A stretch of 13,667 nt of DNA, from positions 1 to 13,667 of the forward strand of contig NZFT01000095.1 in NCBI GenBank assembly GCA_002690755.1, in the 5' to 3' direction. Made by a program: the position numbers and the translations under genes. The notes under the pieces were generated by a model. It saw only the letters and a list, made by a program, of their open reading frames with translations. It was not told where the DNA came from and did no database searches. This DNA is from Phycisphaerae bacterium (lineage in GTDB: Bacteria; Planctomycetota; Phycisphaerae; Phycisphaerales; SM1A02). Position 1 is the stretch's first letter. The number at the start of each line of letters is the position of its first letter. Shown piece after piece: positions 7,754 through 13,667 of the stretch.

Positions 7754-8694
7754 GATGCTCGCTCCGGTACGACGCCCGCACACTCGATCTCGACGAGAAG
7801 TTCGGGGCGGCAGAGCCGCTGGGCGCGGAACTCGATGGTCATTCGATGATCGGGCCAGCGTCTTCCGATCGCATCCCGCACGCGATCCTCGAACGACGGA
7901 TCGGGAAGATAGACCAGCCAGTCACCGAGATCCGCGGGGACCAGAGCCGGTTCGCACGACGCGACCACCGTCTCCAGATTGTCCAGCGTCTCCTCCAACT
8001 GACGATCGAAGCATTCGGCGTGGAGCGAATCCTCGCCGACCACGCTGGCGGTTCCACTCACCAGCACCGAGGCGTTCTCGGCCCCGTTCACCCTCGCGGC
8101 GCGGGTGAACGCGGGAGGAAGATCGCCGAAACGACGCGAGTAGTCGACGGGGAGGACCTGTCGCGGATTGTCGACCGGGCACGGCTCGCCCGCGCCGTGC
8201 AGCAGGTGCAGCACGAGGTCGCGGCCGGCGTGGCCGACGCCGGAGGCGACCGGAAACCACTCCGGCCGTCCATGGATCTCGCGGAAGGCCTTGAATCGTC
8301 CTGCGTTGAAGACCATGTACCGATCGCTGCCGCCACCGCAGTCGGTTTCGAACCCGGCGTCGTCGTTGATCCTCGGAATGAAGTTCCATGCCCGCAGCAG
8401 GTGATCGTGCGGAATGCCCGAGAGCAGGGTGCGATACGCCTGGAGCGTGCCCGACTCGAAGGCCTCCCCGTTCATGGTGGAGGCGTCATCGAGCACCACG
8501 GTTCGGAGGCGTCGCTCGCCGTTCGTCCGCTCGACCGCTCGAATGGCGGTGCCGACCGACCAGTGCCGGTCCGGATCGATCGAGCCGACCGAATCACGGA
8601 TCCATGCGGGCAGATCCTCGGAACCGCCGGTGGCGACCCAGTCCGCGATCTTCCGACCGGTCCCACGTTCGATTGCGCTGGCGCTCGAAGTCAT
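7750..8694 (-). CDS. Chorismatase (FkbO/Hyg5/XanB2 family), probable hydroxybenzoate synthase
   Basis: A 314-residue protein with the chorismatase pattern: GGSDRYMVFNAGRFKAF (121-137), FPVASGVGHAGRDL (147-160), PVDNPRQVLPVDYSRRFG (173-190), PPAFTRAARV, LVSGTASVVG (211-220) and CRPELLVEIE (295-304). The fold is two RidA/YjgF-like halves. These enzymes take chorismate to a dihydrodiol (FkbO, RapK), 3-hydroxybenzoate (Hyg5), or 3- and 4-hydroxybenzoate (XanB2). Glu302, with Cys295 seven residues before it, matches my recollection of the hydroxybenzoate-forming type, where FkbO-type enzymes lack that Cys; the assignment rests on memory. In the xanthomonadin pathway XanB2 supplies the aryl starter, which fits the neighbouring ligase and ACP. 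Older annotation calls the family pteridine-dependent dioxygenase-like. The start at 8694 overlaps the ketosynthase stop as ATGA. The frame is open further upstream, to 8856, but that leader is an Arg/Gly-rich shadow. Confidence 0.88.
   Translation of the reverse strand: MTSSASAIERGTGRKIADWVATGGSEDLPAWIRDSVGSIDPDRHWSVGTAIRAVERTNGERRLRTVVLDDASTMNGEAFESGTLQAYRTLLSGIPHDHLLRAWNFIPRINDDAGFETDCGGGSDRYMVFNAGRFKAFREIHGRPEWFPVASGVGHAGRDLVLHLLHGAGEPCPVDNPRQVLPVDYSRRFGDLPPAFTRAARVNGAENASVLVSGTASVVGEDSLHAECFDRQLEETLDNLETVVASCEPALVPADLGDWLVYLPDPSFEDRVRDAIGRRWPDHRMTIEFRAQRLCRPELLVEIECAGVVPERAS
7762..7765 (-). promoter_or_regulatory. Ribosome binding site (GGAG) that decides the flavoprotein start
   Basis: GGAG lies inside the end of the chorismatase gene, eight bases before the GTG at 7753. 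It supports the GTG over the in-frame ATG at 7783. Confidence 0.5.
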
Positions 8695-10940
8695 CGGTCG
8701 GATGATACCGGAGCGATCCGCGCGAAAGCGGCGCCCCCCGCCGGATCCGGCCAGACGACCAGACCGCCTTCCGAGGTCTCGACGAGCTCCGCGATCGCCC
8801 GAAACGCGCCGACCGACTCCCGTTCCACCCGTTCTCCCGCATGCCTGAGCTCGCATTCACCCGTTCCGGCGGACCTCGTTCGCAGGCGCCGTGCGATGGC
8901 GACGCGTCGGCCGGCCCGCGTCTCACGGGCGGGACCTCGCACCACCTCGTCCGTGGTCCGGGTGATTCCACCCTGGATCGTCCGCAGGGAATCCCGGACG
9001 CCTCCGCCGCGCGGCCACTCGAGCGCGGTCTCCTCGACGACCGCGAGGATCGGCGCACCGCGTTCGATCGCCGCCGACTCCCGCTCGAGCACGAAGGCGA
9101 TCGCACCTTCCGCGGACGGCAGATCACCGATCTCTCCGAGATGCCGCAGCACTTCACGGACCCGGGGGTGGGTCTCCTCGGCGGCGACCACGATGGCTCG
9201 ATCCGCCTGTCCCGTCACCAGGTGCCGGCGCGCGTGGTGCAGCGCTTCGAGCCCCGCGATCGCGGTGCCTCCCACCGACAGGGTGAGGCCTTCGATCCCG
9301 AGCCCGAGGCTGAGCTGCGCGCTCCCGATGTTGGGAACGCTCTCCGCGAAGTGGAGCGGATTGCCCGCCCCGAGCCCGTCGCGGAGCAGCTCCGTGTAGA
9401 AGTCCAGCGTGTAGTCGGAGGCGCCGAAGCGGGTTCCGACGAATCCGGAAGCGGTTCGAATCGCCTCCGCGTCGAGTCCGGCGTTCCGGGTCGCGAGCAC
9501 GCCGGCGGCCCGGACCAGTTTCGAGAATCGCGCGAGGCGACGGACGGCGCGGGCGTCATCGAGACCGTCGAACATCGCATCGTCGAGCCCGATCTCGCCG
9601 GATCGGATCGGCGGATCATCCGCCGCGGGAACGAGCGAACCCACCCCGGTGATCACGATTCTCGATTCCGAGGCGTCGCACGTCACGGGGGGACGGGGCG
9701 GAACGCGTTCGGTCGCGGTGCCGGACTCGACGAGGATCGCGGCATCAACGCCGCCGAAACCGAGGGAGACGATCGCGGCGCGGTCCACCGTGGCGTCATG
9801 TCGCGGCCCCGGAGCGACGAGGTCCAACGTCGGAAACGATTCGCGATCCACCGTCGCGTTGGCGGCCGCGGGCACCGCACCATGCTCCATCGCCGCGAGC
9901 ACCACCGAAAGCTCCACCGCGCCGGCCGCCCCGAGCGTGTGGCCGATGCGGCTCTTCAACGCCGTCACCGGGATCTCCGCGAGCCGATCGCCGAAGCAGC
10001 ACGCGAGCGCCGCATGTTCGGCGAGGTCGTTCGCCGGCGTGGACGTGGCGTGGGCCGCGATCAGATCAGGCACGATCCCGGTTCCTTCGAGCGAAACCGT
10101 CGCGGAACGCAACGCATCCGCCGCGCCGCGTCCGGTCGGAATCGGCTGGGTGAGATGATGCGCATCGCTTCCGCCCCCCCATCCGAGGATCCGGGCGAGC
10201 ACCGTCGCGCCCCGCGTCACCGCGGTGGATTCACGTTCCACGACGAACACGCCGTAACCCTCGCCGAGCCGCATCCCGGTCCGATCCGCGGTGAACGGAC
10301 GCAATGGTCCTTCGCTGACCAGTCGGAGACAGTGGAATCCCGCGTAGGCGAATTCGCTGATCGGGTCGTAGGCGATCGCCACGACGACGTCCGCCTCCCC
10401 GGCGAGAATCGAGGTTCCCGCCATCGCGAGCGCACTCACCCCCGACGCACAGGCCGCCGACACCGTCGAGCCACCGAGGTCGAGCCCGGTGTCCACCAGC
10501 GCATGCCGGGTCACGGTCGAGGTCGTGGTCCGCGCCATCACGTCGAGCCGGCCGTTCCGCATGCCCGCACCGAGGTGCCGCATGCCGCCGAGGGTCGTTC
10601 CGAAGATGGTCTCGAATCGAACGCCGGCCGATCGCATCGATCGGATCGTCGATGAATCGAGCCCCGCTTCGTCGAGCCCGCGGCGAATCGAACGGGCGAG
10701 CATCCGTTCGGCCCGATCCGGAACGCCCCCCACTTCCGGCGATGCTTCCGGCACCTGGGCGGCCCGGACCTCGGGGACCGGGTCCCCGGCGGCGTCCGGC
10801 TCGAACACCCCTTCGATCCCGGGGGCCACGTCGATCTCGACGCCGCCCTCGAGCATCGCCGCGAGAATCGCATGACGGTCCTCGCCGAGCGAGCAGCTCG
10901 CGGAGGCCGCGGTCAGCACCAGGGTGTCGGGCTCGGTCAC
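8691..10940 (-). CDS. Fused beta-ketoacyl synthase / chain-length-factor-like protein
   Basis: A 749-residue protein with two thiolase-fold units. The first (about 1-406) is a FabF-like ketosynthase with an intact triad: Cys164 in VSAACASG, His297 in AAHATST and His334 in KSRIGHTLGAAG (Lys329 also kept), ending SLGFGGVDAAILVE. The second begins at SRIVITGVGSLVPA (about 426) and keeps the core TLSVGGTAIAGLEALHHA, but Gly558 stands where the Cys should be. The two His motifs are unrecognisable in a shortened C-terminal part ending GAFRAIAELVETSEGGLVV. This is the KS plus chain-length-factor pairing of type II and aryl polyene synthases, normally two proteins (ApeO and ApeC in E. coli), joined here in one chain. 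It should condense malonyl units on the ACP-bound starter. The GTG start at 10940 overlaps the dehydratase stop (GTGA), with GGAGAGG seven bases upstream. Confidence 0.9.
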   Translation of the reverse strand: MTEPDTLVLTAASASCSLGEDRHAILAAMLEGGVEIDVAPGIEGVFEPDAAGDPVPEVRAAQVPEASPEVGGVPDRAERMLARSIRRGLDEAGLDSSTIRSMRSAGVRFETIFGTTLGGMRHLGAGMRNGRLDVMARTTTSTVTRHALVDTGLDLGGSTVSAACASGVSALAMAGTSILAGEADVVVAIAYDPISEFAYAGFHCLRLVSEGPLRPFTADRTGMRLGEGYGVFVVERESTAVTRGATVLARILGWGGGSDAHHLTQPIPTGRGAADALRSATVSLEGTGIVPDLIAAHATSTPANDLAEHAALACCFGDRLAEIPVTALKSRIGHTLGAAGAVELSVVLAAMEHGAVPAAANATVDRESFPTLDLVAPGPRHDATVDRAAIVSLGFGGVDAAILVESGTATERVPPRPPVTCDASESRIVITGVGSLVPAADDPPIRSGEIGLDDAMFDGLDDARAVRRLARFSKLVRAAGVLATRNAGLDAEAIRTASGFVGTRFGASDYTLDFYTELLRDGLGAGNPLHFAESVPNIGSAQLSLGLGIEGLTLSVGGTAIAGLEALHHARRHLVTGQADRAIVVAAEETHPRVREVLRHLGEIGDLPSAEGAIAFVLERESAAIERGAPILAVVEETALEWPRGGGVRDSLRTIQGGITRTTDEVVRGPARETRAGRRVAIARRLRTRSAGTGECELRHAGERVERESVGAFRAIAELVETSEGGLVVWPDPAGGAAFARIAPVSSDR

Positions 10941-11413
10941 GACGACGCCTCTCCGTTCGCAGGCGTCAGGCTGACACCGACCGATCCCGACGCGACCGCG
11001 ACGCCGTCCACCGACGCTTCGAAGTCGAACCGATGGATCGAACCGAATCGGCCGATCGCGTCGACCACCAGTTCGATGATCGCGGGCGGCTCCACCGGAC
11101 GACGGAACCGAGCCTCGCTCAGCACGAGCATGCCGTTCGAACCCTCGCCCGTGGTCTCGCCCGCGGCCTCACTCATGAAGTGGTGCGCCGCGGCGCCCGC
11201 GAGCTGGGCGGCGGCCTCGGTGATCAGGACCCCGGGGACCAGCGGTCTTCCCGGAAAGTGTCCACGCAGGAAGTCCTCGTCGCCCTTCACGATCCAGACC
11301 CCGCGGCCCCGTTCCGATGAAAGCTCGTCGATGCGATCGAGGAACCGGAAGGGATCCGCGTGCGGCAGGTTCGCCAGCGCCGCGTCGTGATTCGAGGCGT
11401 TCGATCCGGTCAC
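10937..11413 (-). CDS. FabZ/FabA-like hotdog-fold 3-hydroxyacyl-ACP dehydratase
   Basis: A 158-residue single hotdog domain. HADPFRFLDRIDEL (18-31) matches the FabZ N-terminal HxxPFLxxDR. FLRGHFPGRPLVPGVLITEAAAQ (48-70) contains the catalytic pair, His52 in GHFPGRP and Glu66 in the central helix (FabZ uses His and Glu). LSEARFRRPVEPP is the usual later strand. It should remove water from the 3-hydroxyacyl-ACP made after each condensation, leaving the trans double bonds that make the polyene. The GTG start at 11413 overlaps the ACP stop as GTGA, so translation is likely coupled to the ACP. The open frame continues far upstream (to 12559) antisense-like through the ACP and permease, with Arg/Gly-rich shadow sequence, so the long version is not real. 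Confidence 0.88.
   Translation of the reverse strand: MTGSNASNHDAALANLPHADPFRFLDRIDELSSERGRGVWIVKGDEDFLRGHFPGRPLVPGVLITEAAAQLAGAAAHHFMSEAAGETTGEGSNGMLVLSEARFRRPVEPPAIIELVVDAIGRFGSIHRFDFEASVDGVAVASGSVGVSLTPANGEASS
10948..10954 (-). promoter_or_regulatory. Strong ribosome binding site (GGAGAGG) for the ketosynthase fusion
   Basis: GGAGAGG lies within the last codons of the dehydratase gene, seven bases before the GTG at 10940. Together with the GTGA overlap it fixes the start. Confidence 0.55.
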
Positions 11414-11673
11414 GCGTCGGTCCGCAGCGAGTCGACGAATCGAACGAAGTCCCCGATCGTGCCCATCGTGTCGCGGCCGAGCTTCTCGTTGGGAATCTTG
11501 ATTCCCAGCCGCTTCTCGGTTCCGGTGACCACCATGAGCAGATCGAGGGAGTCGAGTCCGAGTTCGTCGCCCACCAGCGGGGTCTCGGGCCCGAGGTCGA
11601 CCATGCCGAGCTTGAGATCGGTTCGAAGAACGTCGTAGATGGTCTCGCGAAGATCGGTCGTCTCGTTGCTCAT
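11410..11673 (-). CDS. Acyl carrier protein
   Basis: An 87-residue acidic carrier protein. The phosphopantetheine site is Ser42 in ELGLDSLDLLMVV, the classic DSL motif, preceded by the TPLVGDELG loop and followed by EKRLGIKIPNEKL, the helix II-III region typical of ACPs. It should carry the aryl starter and the growing chain for the ligase, ketosynthase and dehydratase encoded directly downstream. The start at 11673 has an excellent AGGAG six bases upstream. A 51-base gap from the permease, the only non-overlapping junction in the operon, contains a hairpin, so ACP expression may be boosted or separately controlled here. No phosphopantetheinyl transferase is visible in the window. Confidence 0.95.
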   Translation of the reverse strand: MSNETTDLRETIYDVLRTDLKLGMVDLGPETPLVGDELGLDSLDLLMVVTGTEKRLGIKIPNEKLGRDTMGTIGDFVRFVDSLRTDA

Positions 11674-11679
11674 GCACGT

Positions 11680-11684
11680 CTCCT
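11680..11684 (-). promoter_or_regulatory. Strong ribosome binding site (AGGAG) for the ACP
   Basis: A consensus AGGAG with a six-base spacer to the ATG at 11673. It is the strongest such site in the window, consistent with carrier proteins being needed in excess over the enzymes. Confidence 0.65.
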
Positions 11685-11689
11685 GGTGG

Positions 11690-11712
11690 CGGGTCGACGA
11701 TTCGTGGACCCG
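11690..11712. repeat. Hairpin between permease and ACP genes
   Basis: Arms CGGGTC and GACCCG (6 pairs) enclose an inner ACG/CGT stem with an AAT loop across one C-C mismatch. No T-run follows on the minus strand, so it is not a standard intrinsic terminator. It lies just upstream of the ACP ribosome binding site. Confidence 0.4.
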
Positions 11713-11724
11713 GCCGCATCCTGC

Positions 11725-12996
11725 TCACTGCCAGCGGGTCATCGCCGCTCGCGCTCCCACCAGACAGATGACGGTGGTCGCGCCGATCAGGCCCAACGCC
11801 GGTGCGATCCTTCCCAGCATCGCGGAAAGCGTGTCGTCCGAAGTGGTGTACCAGAGAATCTGCTGCATCGCATCGATGGCGCGGGCGTTGAAAGCCCACT
11901 GACCGACCGCCTTCAGGGATGGTGGCATCAGGAAGGTCGGGATCATGCTGCCGCCAACGGCACTGAGTATCAGCACCGTGATGGTTCCGATGGTGGTCTG
12001 CTGGCGTCTGGTCCGTGCGATGCCCGTGATCAACAGACCCAGACCGGCGGACGCGGCCGCCACCGCGGGAATGATGATCAGCAGGGCGACGAACTGCCGC
12101 GTCGAGAAGAAGCGGACGCCGAAGACCGCGGCCGCCCAGACCAGCATCACCCCGATCTGCAGGGAGCCCACCAGGATGGCGAAGACGAATCGGTTCAGGA
12201 GAACCGTCCAGGATCCGATTCCCGAGGTTCGAAGCCGGTCGAGCACCCCTCGCTCCTGATCCTCGAGCAGCCATCCGGTGGTCGAAAGCGCACTGAACAG
12301 CATGAACATCACGCCGATCGCCGCGGTGTAGTAGGTGACCAGGGAAGGACCGCCCTGTCCGATCGCGACCGCCCCCCCGTCGATCGGCACCTGGGTCGCC
12401 ATCGCGAGCCGTTCGACGATCGGCGGTGGTTTTCCGCCTTCGCCACCAGCCTTCTGAAGCGTCTCGGCGAGTCCCTGCTGGGCGGGGGTGAGGGTGCCGG
12501 CGACCATCTCGAGAACCTTGATCTGCCGGCCGAGCATCTGCGGCGCGAGCCCTTTCCACGCCGCACCCGCGAGCACGCCGCGGGCGAAGTCCGGGGCGAT
12601 CGGGTTCGCCGGGTCGTAGCGGACGACGAGCGGTGGAATCGCCGCGGTGGCCTTGCCGACCGCGGCGCCGAACCCGGCCGGAATCACCACCGCGGCCGGG
12701 AAACTCCCGCTCGCGACTTCACGATCCGCCGCGGTCACGTCGTCGCCGTCGATCTCGACGAGATCGATGCGATCGCTCGACTCCCGGACCGCGGCCTCCA
12801 ACGATCGCGCGGCGGGGCTGCCGTCGAGATCGAGGATCGCGATCCGAACCTTGCTCTCGCCGTTGCGGCCGAACCCCTGGAACACGCTCGCGAAGATCGT
12901 GAGGAAGATGATCGGGACCAGTGCGTAGAGCAGCACGCCGAGCCGATCTCGGTAGAGGGTGATCCATGAGATTCGCAGCAGGGCGAGTCGTTTCAC
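11725..12996 (-). CDS. ABC-2 type transporter permease
   Basis: A 423-residue inner-membrane protein of the ABC-2/YhiN-YhhJ-like exporter layout. A cytoplasmic start (MKRLALLRISWITLYRDR) leads to one membrane helix (about 19-39), then a large periplasmic domain (about 45-215), then about five helices (222-245, 268-292, 302-326, 336-356, 398-416). Between helices, GWLLEDQERGVLDRLRTSGI (241-260) is the conserved coupling-helix element that contacts the ATPase. No ATPase gene is in the window; it may lie upstream to the right. In this operon it likely exports the polyene lipid or a precursor, a job that RND/MMPL-type proteins perform in described aryl polyene clusters; this role is inference. 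The GTG start at 12996 overlaps the acyltransferase stop (GTGA), with GGAA six bases upstream. Confidence 0.88.
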   Translation of the reverse strand: MKRLALLRISWITLYRDRLGVLLYALVPIIFLTIFASVFQGFGRNGESKVRIAILDLDGSPAARSLEAAVRESSDRIDLVEIDGDDVTAADREVASGSFPAAVVIPAGFGAAVGKATAAIPPLVVRYDPANPIAPDFARGVLAGAAWKGLAPQMLGRQIKVLEMVAGTLTPAQQGLAETLQKAGGEGGKPPPIVERLAMATQVPIDGGAVAIGQGGPSLVTYYTAAIGVMFMLFSALSTTGWLLEDQERGVLDRLRTSGIGSWTVLLNRFVFAILVGSLQIGVMLVWAAAVFGVRFFSTRQFVALLIIIPAVAAASAGLGLLITGIARTRRQQTTIGTITVLILSAVGGSMIPTFLMPPSLKAVGQWAFNARAIDAMQQILWYTTSDDTLSAMLGRIAPALGLIGATTVICLVGARAAMTRWQ

Positions 12997-13667
12997 GCGG
13001 CGTTCCGATCATCGGTGGTGCGGCCGGCAGCGTCGGACGCCCGCCAGACCGGATGCACGTTGAGCCACTGGTCCGGCGTCGCGGCGATGCGGGCCTCGAT
13101 GAGTTCGACCCACCGCCGCATGGCGGGATTGCTCGCGGGATCGCGGCGGAGATCGCCTTCGACCTCGAGTGGATCCTCCATCCGCATCGCGAGGCGACCG
13201 TCCGGTCGCCACCAGTTGAAGACCGGAACGATGCGGCTGTCGGTCACCTGGGCGAGTTTGAAGGGGCCCACCGGGATCTCCATCATGCGGCCGAACATCG
13301 GCATGAAGACGCCGGTCTGCCCCGGCTGGACCCGGTCTCCGAGCAGGGCGACGACCTCGCCCCCGTCCAGCATGTCCCGCAGCGAAAGCCAGGCGTTCAC
13401 GCCGTCGTCGACCGCATGTTCCACGACTCCCAGTCGTCGGCGAGCCTCGGCCCGGATGCGTTCGAGCGTCTGGATCCGGTCGCGGCGATAGAGCACGTGC
13501 ACCGGCGCGTACCGCCCCATGTACGCGGCCGCCGGCTCGAACTCGCCCATGTGGATCGAGAGGAGGATCAAGCCGCGTTCCCCGCGTCGATCGAAGATCT
13601 CCCGGAAGGCGGGAAGGCCTTCGACGGTCTCGATCCGTTCGAGCAGCTCGTCGCGGGGGGTCCGCGG
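12993..13667 (-). CDS. LpxL/HtrB-like lipid acyltransferase, partial (5' end outside window)
   Basis: The C-terminal 224 residues of a lysophospholipid/lipid A-type acyltransferase; the frame is open to the right edge. GLILLSIHMGEFEPAAAYM contains the family's H-x4-D/E catalytic motif (His39 and Glu44 of the visible part). GEVVALLGDRVQPGQTGVFMPMFGR matches the later substrate-binding block with its GDR. The family sits on the cytoplasmic face of the inner membrane and transfers an acyl chain from ACP to a lipid acceptor. Aryl polyene clusters regularly carry such acyltransferases, thought to attach the polyene to its lipid anchor. Here it is the first visible gene of the operon, and its stop overlaps the permease start. 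An internal ATG at 13571 would cut the chain just before the catalytic His and is not the true start. Confidence 0.88.
   Translation of the reverse strand, partial: PRTPRDELLERIETVEGLPAFREIFDRRGERGLILLSIHMGEFEPAAAYMGRYAPVHVLYRRDRIQTLERIRAEARRRLGVVEHAVDDGVNAWLSLRDMLDGGEVVALLGDRVQPGQTGVFMPMFGRMMEIPVGPFKLAQVTDSRIVPVFNWWRPDGRLAMRMEDPLEVEGDLRRDPASNPAMRRWVELIEARIAATPDQWLNVHPVWRASDAAGRTTDDRNAA

Noticed and set aside
7741..9399. 552-codon plus-strand open frame opposite chorismatase and ketosynthase
   Set aside because: Crosses the gene junction and has shadow composition; the minus-strand genes carry clear catalytic motifs.
8841..10655. 604-codon plus-strand open frame opposite the ketosynthase gene
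   Set aside because: Arg/Gly/Asp-rich with no recognisable domain, and exactly antisense to an intact ketosynthase. It is a GC-rich shadow frame.
11690..11712. Intrinsic terminator between permease and ACP
   Set aside because: The hairpin has no T-run after it on the minus strand, and a terminator would cut an operon that otherwise looks continuous.
10937..12559. 540-codon version of the dehydratase
   Set aside because: The upstream part reads through the permease and ACP genes in a shadow frame. The hotdog domain begins at the GTGA overlap at 11413.
11317..12969. 550-codon plus-strand open frame opposite ACP and permease
   Set aside because: Extremely charged, no motifs, antisense to a clear membrane protein and ACP.
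1..13667. Cyanobacterial origin suggested by GCGATCGC octamers
   Set aside because: High GC, frequent GTG starts and a chorismatase-based aryl polyene-type operon do not suggest a cyanobacterium. The octamer also arises from local GATC and CG enrichment.

Overview
The window is GC-rich bacterial DNA (about two thirds G+C), almost fully coding, with several GTG starts and strong enrichment of GATC. Nothing in it fixes the taxon. The overall style fits an environmental Gram-negative with an outer membrane: signal peptides, an LpxL-like acyltransferase, an aryl-polyene-type cluster and an orphan secreted protein. Planctomycetota (Phycisphaerae-like) is my best but low-confidence guess. There are eleven protein genes, two of them cut by the window edges. 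I saw no tRNA, rRNA, CRISPR array or insertion sequence.

Right block (13667 down to 4899, minus strand): one tightly packed operon of eight genes. In transcription order these are an LpxL/HtrB-like acyltransferase (5' part outside the window), an ABC-2 type permease, an acyl carrier protein, a FabZ-like hotdog dehydratase, a fused double ketosynthase (active KS plus Cys-less chain-length-factor-like KS), a chorismatase of the FkbO/Hyg5/XanB2 family, a flavin-dependent halogenase-like oxidoreductase, and an AMP-forming acyl/aryl ligase. Five junctions are 4-base GTGA/ATGA overlaps. This gene content matches the core logic of aryl polyene / xanthomonadin biosynthesis: the chorismatase makes a hydroxybenzoate starter, the ligase loads it on the ACP, KS-CLF plus dehydratase build a polyene, the flavoenzyme may halogenate or otherwise oxidise it, and the acyltransferase, permease and glycosyltransferase place it in an envelope lipid. 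A ketoreductase, which a polyene needs, is not in the window and should lie outside it.

Middle (3765-4892, plus strand): a membrane-anchored family 2 glycosyltransferase. It converges on the operon with only six bases between the stop codons and probably belongs to the same pathway.

Left block (3639 down to 1, minus strand): a secreted protein of unknown family, then a class III PLP aminotransferase in the same transcription unit, then after a 126-base gap a secreted protein whose transglutaminase-like cysteine motif sits at the window edge. No clear link to the pigment-like operon is visible. The 125-base gap between the secreted protein and the glycosyltransferase is a divergent control region containing an 8-base inverted repeat.
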